Part shown: positions 28,429-37,126 of the stretch, in pieces
How the letters are laid out: each line of letters begins with the position of its first letter
How positions within the stretch are numbered: position 1 is the stretch's first letter
Source of the DNA: Pseudomonas kielensis
Lineage (GTDB): Bacteria; Pseudomonadota; Gammaproteobacteria; Pseudomonadales; Pseudomonadaceae
NCBI RefSeq assembly: GCF_014236655.1
Contig: NZ_JACMYG010000004.1
Span: 62,001 to 126,000, forward strand
Reading direction: 5' to 3'
DNA: 64,000 nt
Notes under the pieces: generated by a model
Databases searched by the model: none
What the model saw: the letters and a program-made list of their open reading frames with translations, nothing else
What the model was told of the DNA's origin: nothing
Made by a program: the position numbers and the translations under genes

Positions 28429-29018
28429 CAGATCAGCAGGCGCAGGATTTCCGGCATCTGGGTCATGGCGGCAAGGTTGTTGATCACCAGCATGTCGATC
28501 AGCTTGAGCACCATGAACGCCAGGATTGGCGAAATGTCCAGGCCGCCCAGGTTAGGCAGGATCTTGCGGAATGGCGCCAGGGCCGGCTCGCAGATCTGGT
28601 TGACCAACTCGGCACCTGGGTTATGGCTGCCGGGCGCGACCCACGAAAGGATCACACTGATGATCAGGGCATAGAAGAAGATGTTGAGGAACAGCGCGGT
28701 GACCCCGATAAGCGACCAGATCAGCAGCTGCAGTGGGTTGCCGGTGGTGCCGTAAGTCAGCAGCAGGGTCAGGGCCATCAACGCCAGTTGCACCAGGATT
28801 GCCAGGACCAGCGACGACATGTCGAGGCCGAACACGCTCGGAATGATCCGGCGCAGTGGCTTGAGCAGGGGTTGGGTAGCCTTCACGGCGAACTGGCACA
28901 GCGGGTTGTAGAAGTTGGCCCGCACCAGTTGCAGCACAAAGCGCAGCAGTACGATCAGCAGGTACAGGCTGCCGAGGGTTTGCAGCACGTACACCGCTGC
29001 AGTGTTCAATCCAATCAT
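28428..29018 (-). CDS. yggT: YggT family membrane protein
   Basis: 196 aa with two repeats of the YggT domain, each with paired hydrophobic helices. The frame is open to 29201, but MIGLNTAAVYVLQTLGS fits the family start. YggT proteins are linked to osmotic stress tolerance in other bacteria. It lies ten bases after proC. Confidence 0.91.
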   Translation of the reverse strand: MIGLNTAAVYVLQTLGSLYLLIVLLRFVLQLVRANFYNPLCQFAVKATQPLLKPLRRIIPSVFGLDMSSLVLAILVQLALMALTLLLTYGTTGNPLQLLIWSLIGVTALFLNIFFYALIISVILSWVAPGSHNPGAELVNQICEPALAPFRKILPNLGGLDISPILAFMVLKLIDMLVINNLAAMTQMPEILRLLI

Positions 29019-29028
29019 GTATGGCTCC

Positions 29029-29847
29029 TTATTGACCCAGTTGCTCAGCCATCTCGGCTGAACGGTGTGCAGCGGCACCCAGTGCGTGTTCCACCAGGGC
29101 TTCGAAACCGCCGGCCTGGAAGGCCTTGATCGCCGCTTCGGTGGTGCCGGCAGGTGAAGTGACGCGGCGGCGCAGTTCAGCGGCGTCGACGTCACTGGCA
29201 ACCGCCATGTGCGCGGCGCCGAGTGCGGTTTGCAAGGTCAGTTGGGCTGCGGTTTCCCGTGGCAGGCCGAGCTTCTCGCCCGCGGCGGTCATGGCTTCGA
29301 TCAGCAGGAAGAAATACGCCGGGCCACTGCCAGACACGGCGGTGACGGCATCCAGTTGCTGCTCTTGATCCAGCCACAGGGCGATGCCCACGGCCGACAA
29401 CAGGTCTTGTGCTTGCTGGCGTTGCTCGGCCGTGACCTGGGCGGTCGCGAACAGGCCGCTCACGCCCTGGCGCAGCAGGGCCGGCGTGTTGGGCATGCAG
29501 CGCACGATCGGCTGGGCGCCGAGCCAGTTGTTCATGCTGGCGCAGGTGATGCCAGCGGCAATCGAAACCACCAGTTGCTGCGGTTGCAGGCTCGGGCGCA
29601 GCGCCTCGCAGACGGCTTTCATTGCCTGCGGCTTGACTGCCAGCACCACCACATCGGCGCCGGCGATGGCGTCTGCGTTGTCGGCGAATACTTCAATGCC
29701 GTGCTCTGCGGCCACCCGCGCACGGGTCTCGGCGCCTGGATCGCTGGCGCGAATCTGTGCGGCATCCAGGCCCTTGGCCCGCAGGCCGCCGATCAGGCTG
29801 GCGGCCATGTTTCCGGCACCGATAAAGGCAATACGCGTCTTGCTCAT
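29029..29847 (-). CDS. proC: Pyrroline-5-carboxylate reductase
   Basis: 272 aa NAD(P)H-dependent enzyme for the last step of proline synthesis. The nucleotide-binding loop is FIGAGNMA (8-15). A late segment (AVSGSGPAYFFLLIEAM) forms the substrate site. Between yggS and yggT, a widespread order. Confidence 0.95.
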   Translation of the reverse strand: MSKTRIAFIGAGNMAASLIGGLRAKGLDAAQIRASDPGAETRARVAAEHGIEVFADNADAIAGADVVVLAVKPQAMKAVCEALRPSLQPQQLVVSIAAGITCASMNNWLGAQPIVRCMPNTPALLRQGVSGLFATAQVTAEQRQQAQDLLSAVGIALWLDQEQQLDAVTAVSGSGPAYFFLLIEAMTAAGEKLGLPRETAAQLTLQTALGAAHMAVASDVDAAELRRRVTSPAGTTEAAIKAFQAGGFEALVEHALGAAAHRSAEMAEQLGQ

Positions 29848-29901
29848 GTCAGGTCCTTTTTAAAGTGGAGTGCCAGCCAGGGTTCTTGGCTGGCCATGTT
29901 T

Positions 29902-30594
29902 TTATGGATAGTCGCGCGCACCAAACAGGGCTGTACCGATCCGGACCCAGGTGGCGCCTTGGGCAATAGCCGACTCGAGGTCGTGGCTCATGCCCATGGA
30001 CAGTGTGTCGAGCGGCAGGTTGAGGCTGTCTTGCAGGCTTTTGTTCAGCTCGCGTACGGCAGCGAAGGCGGCATCCTGCTCGGCGCGATCGTCGGTGGGC
30101 TCGGGAATCGCCATCAATCCGCGCAAGGTCAGGTGCGGCAGGGCGCTGATCGCCGCCGCCAGGGCCGGCAGGTCGGCCGGGGTGCAACCGGACTTGCTGG
30201 CTTCACCGCTGACGTTGACCTGGATGCAGATGTTCAGGGCTGGTAATTCAGCGGGGCGTTGTTCGGACAGGCGTTGTGCGATTTTCAAGCGATCCACGGA
30301 GTGCACCCAAGCGAAGTTTTGCGCGATATCTCGCGTCTTGTTCGATTGAATGGGGCCGATGAAGTGCCAACACAAGGGCAGGTCGGTCAATTCCCGTTGC
30401 TTGCCCAAGGCTTCCTGCAGGTAGTTTTCGCCAAAGTCGCGGACCCCGGCAGCGTACGCTTCGCGCACGGCGGCGGCGGGTTTGGTCTTGCTCACGGCCA
30501 GCAGCTGGACGCTGTCTGCGGCACGTTGCGCGGCCTGTTCAGCACGGCGGATGCGTGCCGCTACCTGGGAGATGTTGTCTGCTATCGTGGACAT
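29902..30594 (-). CDS. yggS: YggS-type PLP homeostasis protein
   Basis: 230 aa single-domain PLP-binding protein. The cofactor lysine is K36 in LLAVSKTKP; GENYLQEALGK and HFIGPIQSNK follow. The family keeps pyridoxal phosphate levels and amino acid balance. Divergent from pilT with a 56-base gap. Confidence 0.94.
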   Translation of the reverse strand: MSTIADNISQVAARIRRAEQAAQRAADSVQLLAVSKTKPAAAVREAYAAGVRDFGENYLQEALGKQRELTDLPLCWHFIGPIQSNKTRDIAQNFAWVHSVDRLKIAQRLSEQRPAELPALNICIQVNVSGEASKSGCTPADLPALAAAISALPHLTLRGLMAIPEPTDDRAEQDAAFAAVRELNKSLQDSLNLPLDTLSMGMSHDLESAIAQGATWVRIGTALFGARDYP

Positions 30595-30650
30595 TCAAGG
30601 GACGCCGGCAGTCTGAGGTTCGCGGCATTCTACTGGAATTGAGGAGTGCT

Positions 30651-31685
30651 ATGGATATCACTGAGCTGCTGGCCTTCAGCGTCAAACAGGGCGCCTGCGA
30701 CTTGCACTTGTCCACCGGCCTGCCACCGATGATCCGGGTCGATGGCGATGTGCGGCGGATCAACCTGCCGCCACAGGACGCCCGGCAGGTGACGGCGCTG
30801 ATCAACGGGCTCATGAGCGAATCACAGCAAGCCGCGTTCGCGCAGGCGCTGGAACTCGACTTCTGCTACTCGGCGCCGGGCGTGGCGCGCTTTCGGGTCA
30901 ATGTCTTCCATCAGCACCGGGGGCCGGGCGCGGTATTGCGCATCATCCCGTCGAAGGTGCCGAGCCTGGACGCGCTGGGCCTGGGGGATGTGTTTCGTCG
31001 TATTGCCGAGATGCCGCGGGGCCTGGTGCTGGTCACGGGGCCGACGGGCTCCGGCAAGTCGACCACTCTGGCGGCCATGATCGATCACCTCAACAGCCAC
31101 CGGCATCAACACATCCTGACCATTGAAGACCCGATCGAGTTTGTCCACGAGCCGCGCAAATGCCTGATCAATCAGCGCGAAGTGCACCGCGATAGCCACA
31201 GCTTCGCGGCTGCGCTGCGTTCGGCCCTGCGCGAGGACCCGGACGTGATCCTGGTGGGGGAGATGCGGGACCTGGAAACCATTCGCCTGGCCCTCACCGC
31301 GGCCGAGACCGGGCACCTGGTGTTCGGCACGTTGCACACCAGTTCGGCGGCGAAAACCGTCGACCGGGTGGTGGATGTGTTTCCCGGTGACGAGAAGGCC
31401 ATGGTCCGCTCGATGCTCTCGGAGTCGCTGCAGGCGGTGGTGTCCCAGGCGCTGGTGAAGAAGGTCGGAGGCGGCCGGGTGGCGGCCCACGAAATCATGC
31501 TGGGTACCCCGGCAATCCGTAACCTGATCCGCGAGGACAAGGTGGCGCAGATGTATTCGGCGATCCAGACGGGGGGCGCGCTGGGCATGCAGACCCTGGA
31601 CATGAGCCTGAGGTCGTTGCTGGGCAGGGGGTTGATCAGTCGTGAGCATGCGCGAGAGCGGGCGCGCTCGGCCGAAGGCCTGTAA
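30651..31685 (+). CDS. pilT: Type IV pilus retraction ATPase PilT
   Basis: 344 aa hexameric motor that depolymerises the pilus for twitching. Walker A is GPTGSGKST near residue 130; the DLETIRLALTAAETGHLVFGTLH block is cut here to DLETIRLALTAAETGH. The C-terminal AIRNLIRE motif needed for retraction is present (TPAIRNLIREDK). The frame begins earlier at 30555, but MDITELLAFSVKQG is standard and follows GAGGAG. No pilU follows, unlike P. aeruginosa. Confidence 0.96.
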   Translation: MDITELLAFSVKQGACDLHLSTGLPPMIRVDGDVRRINLPPQDARQVTALINGLMSESQQAAFAQALELDFCYSAPGVARFRVNVFHQHRGPGAVLRIIPSKVPSLDALGLGDVFRRIAEMPRGLVLVTGPTGSGKSTTLAAMIDHLNSHRHQHILTIEDPIEFVHEPRKCLINQREVHRDSHSFAAALRSALREDPDVILVGEMRDLETIRLALTAAETGHLVFGTLHTSSAAKTVDRVVDVFPGDEKAMVRSMLSESLQAVVSQALVKKVGGGRVAAHEIMLGTPAIRNLIREDKVAQMYSAIQTGGALGMQTLDMSLRSLLGRGLISREHARERARSAEGL

Positions 31686-31694
31686 ATGCAAAAA

Positions 31695-31727
31695 ATCGCA
31701 GCCGGCGGGAATGCCACCGGCTGCGAT
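31695..31727. terminator. Bidirectional terminator between pilT and the NlpC/P60 gene
   Basis: Eleven-bp perfect stem (ATCGCAGCCGG with its complement) and an eleven-base loop. On the minus strand it is followed by TTTTTT, so it ends the NlpC gene well; on the plus strand the T tail is weak. Confidence 0.82.
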
Positions 31728-31756
31728 CTGTTGATCTTGCTTTGACTCAGCTCAAC

Positions 31757-32377
31757 TCAGCGCTGAACAATCCGCATGGTGTTCGGCTCTTTTGGCAGAA
31801 CCCGCTTGGCAACCACGTAGTGGTTATCCCAGTACGGCTTCTTCAGGGTGTCGATGGAAACCGACTTGCCACGGCGTGGTGCGTGGATGAAGCGGTCGTT
31901 GCCCAGGTAGATGGCAACATGATTGACCCTGCGGCTCTTGAGTTTGAAGAAAATCAGGTCGCCGGGTTTCAGGTCCTTGCGATCGACTTTCAGCCCGTGG
32001 CCGGAGGCCATGGCATTGGAGGTACGCGGCAGATCGACGGCGGCTACGTCATTGAAGGCGTATTTCACCAGGCCGCTGCAATCAAAGCCTTTACTTGGGC
32101 TGCTGCCACCCCAACGATACGGGGTACCGAGCACATTGACCGCGCGACTCAGGACATCGCTGCTCTGCTTGGTGGCCATCGGCGGCACCAGCGAGCTGTT
32201 GGCCTTGCTCAGTTGTGGGCTTTTTACACTGTGTTTGTTTTTGCTGGTAACGGCAGAAACATGAGATTTAGGGGTGTAACCATTAACGTTTGGAAGACGT
32301 TGCTCACGATTGGTGGCGTGGGCGGCCAGTGGCAATAATAGGCAAATGGTTAGCCATGTCTTGAAAAATGGACGCAT
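31757..32377 (-). CDS. NlpC/P60 peptidoglycan endopeptidase
   Basis: 206 aa. Signal peptide about residues 1-21 (RPFFKTWLTICLLLPLAAHA), a short linker, then an NlpC/P60 domain with C100 (FDCSGL), H153 (VNHVAIYLG) and H165 as the catalytic set. It should cleave stem peptides in the periplasm. The frame extends 63 codons upstream but the signal peptide fixes the start at 32377. Confidence 0.92.
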   Translation of the reverse strand: MRPFFKTWLTICLLLPLAAHATNREQRLPNVNGYTPKSHVSAVTSKNKHSVKSPQLSKANSSLVPPMATKQSSDVLSRAVNVLGTPYRWGGSSPSKGFDCSGLVKYAFNDVAAVDLPRTSNAMASGHGLKVDRKDLKPGDLIFFKLKSRRVNHVAIYLGNDRFIHAPRRGKSVSIDTLKKPYWDNHYVVAKRVLPKEPNTMRIVQR

Positions 32378-32536
32378 TAGGCAAGGCTCTATATTGGGAA
32401 CGCGCAACTTTATAACAGCTTTTTTGTCCTTTTCGGGGCCGTTGGTCGATTCAAACCGGGGCTCAAAACCGGCGAAGCGGCGGCAAATTGGCTTGATTGT
32501 CGGACACAAGTCAGGTGGTACAAGGCTTTGCGGGAA

Positions 32537-32566
32537 GTGCCGGACAGACAAACCACTTGTCGGCAC
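32537..32566. repeat. Inverted repeat in the NlpC-TM2 intergenic region
   Basis: GTGCCG(G)ACA and TGTCGGCAC pair over nine positions with one bulged base. Nearby, ACACAAGTCA occurs twice (32504-32513 and 32581-32590). These may be regulatory sites in the 250-base divergent region; no regulator is assigned. Confidence 0.4.
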
Positions 32567-32627
32567 GACATAAAAAAGTCACACAAGTCACAAAATTATT
32601 TTTCTATCGCGGCATATGAGGGACTAC

Positions 32628-33059
32628 ATGAACACCTATCGTCAGGATGTTTCACCCCAGGACACCCACAGCAAGGTGATCGGTTATCTGTTGTGGATTT
32701 TCGGTTTTACCGGGGCACACCGCTTCTATTACGGCAAGCCGGTGACCGGCACGATCTGGTTTTTCACGTTTGGTTTGCTGGGCATCGGCTGGCTGATCGA
32801 CCTGTTCCTGATCCCGGCCATGGACCGTGAAGCGGATCTACGTTTTACCGCAGGGCCGATCGAATACAACGTGGCCTGGATTCTGCTGACGTTCCTCGGC
32901 GTGTTCGGTATACACCGCATGTATCAGGGGAAGTGGATCAGCGGTTTGCTGTACCTGGTGACGGGCGGGTTGTTCTTTCTGGGGGTGCTGTATGACTTCT
33001 GGACCCTGAACGATCAGGTTTCCGTGCGCAACGCGCAGAATCGCGGCGCTTTCCAGTAA
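32628..33059 (+). CDS. TM2-domain membrane protein (two TM2 units)
   Basis: 143 aa. Two hydrophobic pairs, each introduced by a GxHRFY-type turn (GAHRFYYGK near 33-41, GIHRMYQGKW near 94-103). This is the pattern of the TM2 domain, here in two copies. Function unknown. ATG at 32628 has GAGGG upstream and is preferred to the ATG at 32616. Confidence 0.84.
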   Translation: MNTYRQDVSPQDTHSKVIGYLLWIFGFTGAHRFYYGKPVTGTIWFFTFGLLGIGWLIDLFLIPAMDREADLRFTAGPIEYNVAWILLTFLGVFGIHRMYQGKWISGLLYLVTGGLFFLGVLYDFWTLNDQVSVRNAQNRGAFQ

Positions 33060-33062
33060 AGC

Positions 33063-33096
33063 ATCGCGGGCAGGCGGCGCTGCGCCTGCCCGCGAT
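33063..33096. terminator. Palindromic hairpin after the TM2 gene
   Basis: A 14-bp perfect stem beginning ATCGCGGGCAGGCG with a six-base loop, directly after the TM2 stop and before the convergent pyrC' stop. No T-run, so it may be a degenerate REP used as a 3' hairpin for both genes. Confidence 0.6.
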
Positions 33097-33110
33097 TGGA
33101 GCGACACGGT

Positions 33111-34382
33111 TCAGGCCTGGTGGCTGATCCGTCCATCCACCAGGGTGTAGCGCACCACGCCCGGCAGGCTGTGGCCGAGGAACGGGCAGTTTTCGCCCTT
33201 CGACAGCCAGGTCTCGCCGGCGACGGTCGAGGCGGCCGGGTCGAACACCACCAGGTCAGCCGCAGCACCCACCGCCAGCTTGCCCGCCGGCAGGCGCAGG
33301 GCCTCGGCCGGGCCGGCGCTGAGGCGTGCCAGCAGGGTCGGCAGGTCGAGCAGGCCGTCTTCGACCAGGGTCATGGCCAACGGCAGCAACAGTTCAACGC
33401 TGCTGATGCCGGGTTCGGTAGCGCCGAACGGTGCCAGCTTGGCGTCGCGCTCGTGGGGCTGGTGATGGCTGGAGATGGCTTGCACCACCCCGGACTTCAC
33501 CGCCTCGCGCAGGCCATCGCGGTCGGCGCGGGTGCGCAGTGGCGGTTGCACGTGGTACAGGCTGTTGAAGTCGATCAGCGCCTCGTCGGTAAGGATCAAC
33601 TGATACAGCGCCACATCGGCAGTCACCGGCAATCCACGCGCCTGGGCCTGAGCGATCAGGGCCACGCCGCGGGCACTGGTGAGCTGGCTGAAGTGCGCAC
33701 GCACCCCGGTTTGCTCCACCAGCAGCAGGTCCCGGGCCAGGGCCACGGTTTCCGCGGTTTCGGGAATCCCCGGCAGGCCGAGGAAGCTGGCGGTCGGGCC
33801 TTCGTGGGCCAGGCCACCTTCGGCCAGGTCATGGTCCTGGGAGTGGAAGATCACCGTCAGGTCAAAGGTGGCGGCATATTCCAGGGCCCGGCACAGGGTG
33901 CGGGTGTTGCGGAAGCTGTCCAGGCCGTTGCCGAAGGCCACGCAACCGGTGTCGCGCAGGGCAATCAGCTCGGCCAGTTGCTCGCCCTCCAGGCCCTTGC
34001 TCAGGGCGCCGATCGGGAACACCTTGGCATTGCCGGCTTCGCGGGCGCGGTCGAGGATCAGCTCGGCCACGGCCGAGGTGTCCAGCACCGGCTTGGTACG
34101 GGGCGGACAGCACAGGCTGGTGACGCCACCGGCCGCGGCGGCGCGGGTTTCGCTGGCAATCGTGCCTTTGCGGCTGTAACCCGGTTCGCGCAAGGCGACG
34201 TTGAGGTCGACCAGCCCGGGCGCGACCACCAGGCCCTGGGCCTCGATGGTCTGAGCGGCGACGAAACCGGCGGGGGCGGCGCCCAGGGCGACGATCTTGC
34301 AGGCTTCGATGTGGATATCGGTGACTTGATCCAGGCCGCTGCTTGGATCGATGACGCGGGCGCCGAGAATGCTGAGCTTCAC
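33111..34382 (-). CDS. pyrC': Inactive dihydroorotase homologue (PyrC')
   Basis: 423 aa, of the dihydroorotase fold. The metal-binding HxH of active enzymes is lost: [14 protein letters not shown] has N61-V62-A63 where active enzymes have HVH. In Pseudomonas, this protein is a structural partner needed for PyrB aspartate transcarbamoylase activity and assembly. Start is GTG overlapping the pyrB stop (GTGA), consistent with equimolar translation. Confidence 0.93.
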   Translation of the reverse strand: MKLSILGARVIDPSSGLDQVTDIHIEACKIVALGAAPAGFVAAQTIEAQGLVVAPGLVDLNVALREPGYSRKGTIASETRAAAAGGVTSLCCPPRTKPVLDTSAVAELILDRAREAGNAKVFPIGALSKGLEGEQLAELIALRDTGCVAFGNGLDSFRNTRTLCRALEYAATFDLTVIFHSQDHDLAEGGLAHEGPTASFLGLPGIPETAETVALARDLLLVEQTGVRAHFSQLTSARGVALIAQAQARGLPVTADVALYQLILTDEALIDFNSLYHVQPPLRTRADRDGLREAVKSGVVQAISSHHQPHERDAKLAPFGATEPGISSVELLLPLAMTLVEDGLLDLPTLLARLSAGPAEALRLPAGKLAVGAAADLVVFDPAASTVAGETWLSKGENCPFLGHSLPGVVRYTLVDGRISHQA

Positions 34383-35383
34383 TGGGCGTTCTCCTGCTCG
34401 AATTGGCGCTGGGCAGTCTGCCCGCTCATGGCCATGGACAACACGGCCATACGAATGGCGATCCCGTAGGTCACCTGGTTGAGAATCACCGAGTGCGGAC
34501 CGTCGGCCACCGCCGACTCGATCTCCACCCCGCGGTTGATCGGCCCCGGGTGCATGACGATGCAGTCCGGCTTGGCGCCGGCCAGGCGTGCGGTGGTCAG
34601 GCCGAACAAGCGATAGAACTCACCTTCGCTCGGCAGCAGGCCACCGGTCATGCGTTCACGTTGCAGGCGCAGCATGATCACTACGTCGACATCCTTCAGG
34701 CCTTCAGTCATGTCGGTGTAGACCTTCACGCCGTATTGCTCGATGCCGATCGGCAGCAGGGTTTTCGGCGCGATCACGCGGATGTCCGGGCAGCCGAGGG
34801 TTTTCAGCGCCAGCATGTTCGAGCGTGCGACCCGCGAGTGCAGGATGTCGCCGACAATGGCCACCGAAAGGTTCTCGAAGCTGCCCTTGTGCCGACGGAT
34901 GGTGAGCATGTCGAGCATGCCCTGGGTCGGGTGGGCATGCCGGCCGTCACCGCCGTTGATGATCGCCACTTGCGGGCAGACATGCTCGGCAATGAAGTGC
35001 GCGGCGCCGGAGTCGCCGTGGCGCACGACGAACATGTCGGCCGCCATGGCCTCAAGGTTGCGCAGGGTGTCGAGCAGGGTTTCGCCCTTGCTCGCCGACG
35101 ACGTGGACACATTGAGGGTGATGACGTCCGCCGACAGCCGCTGGGCCGCCAGTTCGAAGGTGGTGCGGGTACGGGTGGAGTTCTCGAAGAACACGTTGCA
35201 CACGGTCTTGCCGCGCAGCAACGGGACTTTTTTCACCGCCCGGGCGCCGACTTCGAGGAACGAGTCGGCGGTGTCGAGGATTTCCGTCAACAGCTCGCGG
35301 CGCAGGCCGTCGAGGGAGAGGAAGTGGCGCAGCTGGCCCTGATCATTGAGCTGCAGCGGGCGCTTGGTATCTAGAGGCGTCAT
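34379..35383 (-). CDS. pyrB: Aspartate carbamoyltransferase catalytic subunit
   Basis: 334 aa enzyme making carbamoyl aspartate, the first committed pyrimidine step. The carbamoyl phosphate loop [12 protein letters not shown] and a later HPTQGMLDM segment are intact. The Pseudomonas enzyme is a dodecamer of PyrB with PyrC'. A TTG six codons upstream (35401) could also start translation. pyrR lies 27 bases upstream. Confidence 0.95.
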   Translation of the reverse strand: MTPLDTKRPLQLNDQGQLRHFLSLDGLRRELLTEILDTADSFLEVGARAVKKVPLLRGKTVCNVFFENSTRTRTTFELAAQRLSADVITLNVSTSSASKGETLLDTLRNLEAMAADMFVVRHGDSGAAHFIAEHVCPQVAIINGGDGRHAHPTQGMLDMLTIRRHKGSFENLSVAIVGDILHSRVARSNMLALKTLGCPDIRVIAPKTLLPIGIEQYGVKVYTDMTEGLKDVDVVIMLRLQRERMTGGLLPSEGEFYRLFGLTTARLAGAKPDCIVMHPGPINRGVEIESAVADGPHSVILNQVTYGIAIRMAVLSMAMSGQTAQRQFEQENAQ

Positions 35384-35410
35384 CGCGAGGGGGACTCTCA
35401 ATAGGGCGGA

Positions 35411-35914
35411 TTAAAGGGCGAGGTCTTGCAGTTCGAGCGCAAGTTCCGGACCGGACAGCTTGACCCGTTCGTGGGCGGCCAGGGACAGGGTTGCACCGAC
35501 CACGTTCGGGCGGATCGGCAGCTCGCCGGCGTCCAGGTCCAGCAGGCAGACCAGGGTCACGCTGGCGGGGCGGCCATAGTCGAAGAGTTCGTTCATGGCG
35601 GCGCGGATGGTCCGCCCGCTCATCAGCACGTCGTCAATCAGCACCAGGTGCTGGCCTTCGATCTCGAAGGGCAGGGCCGATGGGCGCACTTGCGGGTGCA
35701 GGCCATTCTGGCTGAAGTCGTCGCGGTAGAAGGAAACGTCCAGGGTACCCAGTGGCGCGTCGCTGCCCAATGCTTCGAGCAGGGCCTGAGCGACCCACAC
35801 GCCGCCGGTGCGAATGCCGATGTAGCGCGGTTCGCTGATGCCGCGTTTGGCCAGGTAGGCGTCAAGCTGGGTCGCCATCTGGCTGATCAGTTCGGCGGGA
35901 TTGGGCAGGCTCAT
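35411..35914 (-). CDS. pyrR: PyrR bifunctional regulator/uracil phosphoribosyltransferase
   Basis: 167 aa type I phosphoribosyltransferase. The PRPP loop is [17 protein letters not shown] near residues 89-105. PyrR proteins sense UMP and may have weak UPRTase activity; in Pseudomonas it regulates pyr genes by a mechanism unlike Bacillus attenuation. Good SD (AAGGAG) after a hairpin. First gene of pyrR-pyrB-pyrC'. Confidence 0.94.
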   Translation of the reverse strand: MSLPNPAELISQMATQLDAYLAKRGISEPRYIGIRTGGVWVAQALLEALGSDAPLGTLDVSFYRDDFSQNGLHPQVRPSALPFEIEGQHLVLIDDVLMSGRTIRAAMNELFDYGRPASVTLVCLLDLDAGELPIRPNVVGATLSLAAHERVKLSGPELALELQDLAL

Positions 35915-35931
35915 GGTTGCTCCTTCTTGGG

Positions 35932-35963
35932 CCCGAGCCGGGACTTGCAGGGAGAGGCTCGGG
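35932..35963 (-). promoter_or_regulatory. Leader hairpin upstream of pyrR
   Basis: CCCGAGCC and GGCTCGGG pair perfectly across a 16-base loop, ending 18 bases before the pyrR ATG. It may be the ruvX 3' end, or a leader structure for PyrR or ribosome control. There is no T-run. Confidence 0.5.
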
Positions 35964-35995
35964 TTGTAGCTAAGAGAGACGCTTGCTGCGGCTCT

Positions 35996-36433
35996 TCAGG
36001 ATTCGAACAGTGCGCTGTTTTCATCGAGCCAGCCTTGCAGCAGCAGGGCGGCGGCGATGGCGTCGACCGGGTTGTCGCGGTAGCTGCCTTTCTGCCCCCC
36101 ACGGACCAGGCGTTCGCCTTTGGCCTCGAAGGTGGTCAGGCGTTCATCGTGGGTATAGAACGGCAGGTTGTAGCGGCCATTGAGGCGTCGGGCGAATTTC
36201 TCCGCGCGCAGGCACATGTCGCTGGGCGTGCCGTCCATGTTCAGCGGCAAGCCAACCACCACCGCGTCGGGCTTCCACTCCTTGATCAGGGCTTCGACCT
36301 GATTCCAGTCGGGGATGCCGTTTTGCGCCTTGAGGGTGCACAGCTCGCGGGCCTGGCCGGTAATCACCTGGCCAACGGCCACGCCGATCTGTTTGGTGCC
36401 GTAGTCAAAACCGAGGATCAGACGCAGGGCCAT
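35996..36433 (-). CDS. ruvX: RuvX/YqgF RNase H-like nuclease
   Basis: 145 aa. The N-terminal acidic motif GFDYGTKQIGVAVG and the late DERLTT segment fit YqgF, which trims pre-16S rRNA and may resolve Holliday junctions. Its ATG shares a base with the algH stop (TGATG). Universal gene order algH-ruvX. Confidence 0.94.
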   Translation of the reverse strand: MALRLILGFDYGTKQIGVAVGQVITGQARELCTLKAQNGIPDWNQVEALIKEWKPDAVVVGLPLNMDGTPSDMCLRAEKFARRLNGRYNLPFYTHDERLTTFEAKGERLVRGGQKGSYRDNPVDAIAAALLLQGWLDENSALFES

Positions 36434-37005
36434 CAGGCGTGCCCCGCCTGGCTGGTGAGCAGGCTGAGGTTGACGCCCAGGTGCTTGGCCGCCGCGTCCA
36501 GGCGCAGTTCGCTGCTGGTGTTAAACAGGATGTCGGTGTCGAACGGGCAGGTCAGCCAGGCGTTGTCGGCCAGTTCGGCTTCCAGTTGCCCGGCTTCCCA
36601 GCCGGCATAACCGAGGGCGATCAGGCTCTTGGCCGGGCCCACGCCGTCGGCGATGGCAAACAGCACGTCCTGGGAGGTAGACAGAGACAATCCACCTTCC
36701 AGATCAACGGTCGCCTGGAATGTCATGCCCGAGGGGTGCAAAACAAAACCACGGTCAGTCTGCACCGGGCCACCGGTGAAAATCGGCACGTGCTGGCACA
36801 ACACCGGAGGTTCGACGTCGGGGCGCAATTGCTCAAGAATATCCGCCAGGCTAAGGTCTTGCGGGCGGTTGATCACCAGCCCCATGGCACCATTGGTCGT
36901 GTGCTCGACGATGTAGGTCAAGGTGTGCGCAAAGTTCGGGTCGGCCATATGAGGCATGGCGATCAGGAAGTGATGCTTGAGGTAGCTGGGGATGACGTTT
37001 TTCAT
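36433..37005 (-). CDS. algH: AlgH/YqgE (UPF0301) family protein
   Basis: 190 aa. Family motifs HTTNGAMGLVINRP and a middle VFTGGP-like stretch (PIFTGGPVQTDRGFVLH) are present. AlgH was named for an effect on alginate expression in P. aeruginosa; biochemical function is uncertain. The frame is open 12 codons upstream; MKNVIPSYLKHHFLIAMP is the accepted start. Confidence 0.93.
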   Translation of the reverse strand: MKNVIPSYLKHHFLIAMPHMADPNFAHTLTYIVEHTTNGAMGLVINRPQDLSLADILEQLRPDVEPPVLCQHVPIFTGGPVQTDRGFVLHPSGMTFQATVDLEGGLSLSTSQDVLFAIADGVGPAKSLIALGYAGWEAGQLEAELADNAWLTCPFDTDILFNTSSELRLDAAAKHLGVNLSLLTSQAGHA

Positions 37006-37089
37006 GTGCGCTAGTGTGGCGTTGGAGGGGCAAACTGACAAGCTGGGGATGCGCAGGAAATGCCCTGAATATCCGCGATTAACTCAGAC

Positions 37090-37115
37090 CCCTGTGGGCG
37101 CCCGCTCCCACAGGG
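37090..37115. terminator. Hairpin between tonB3 and algH
   Basis: CCCTGTGGG and CCCACAGGG pair around an eight-base loop. It resembles a single REP unit and sits just after the tonB3 stop. No T-run on the minus strand; it may act as a terminator or mRNA-stabilising end. Confidence 0.55.
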
Positions 37116-37126
37116 TTTGGTGCTGT

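Noticed and set aside
36433..37041. Upstream ATG-like start of algH inside the promoter region
   Set aside because: The extension (MSVCPSNATLAH) is not part of the conserved protein.
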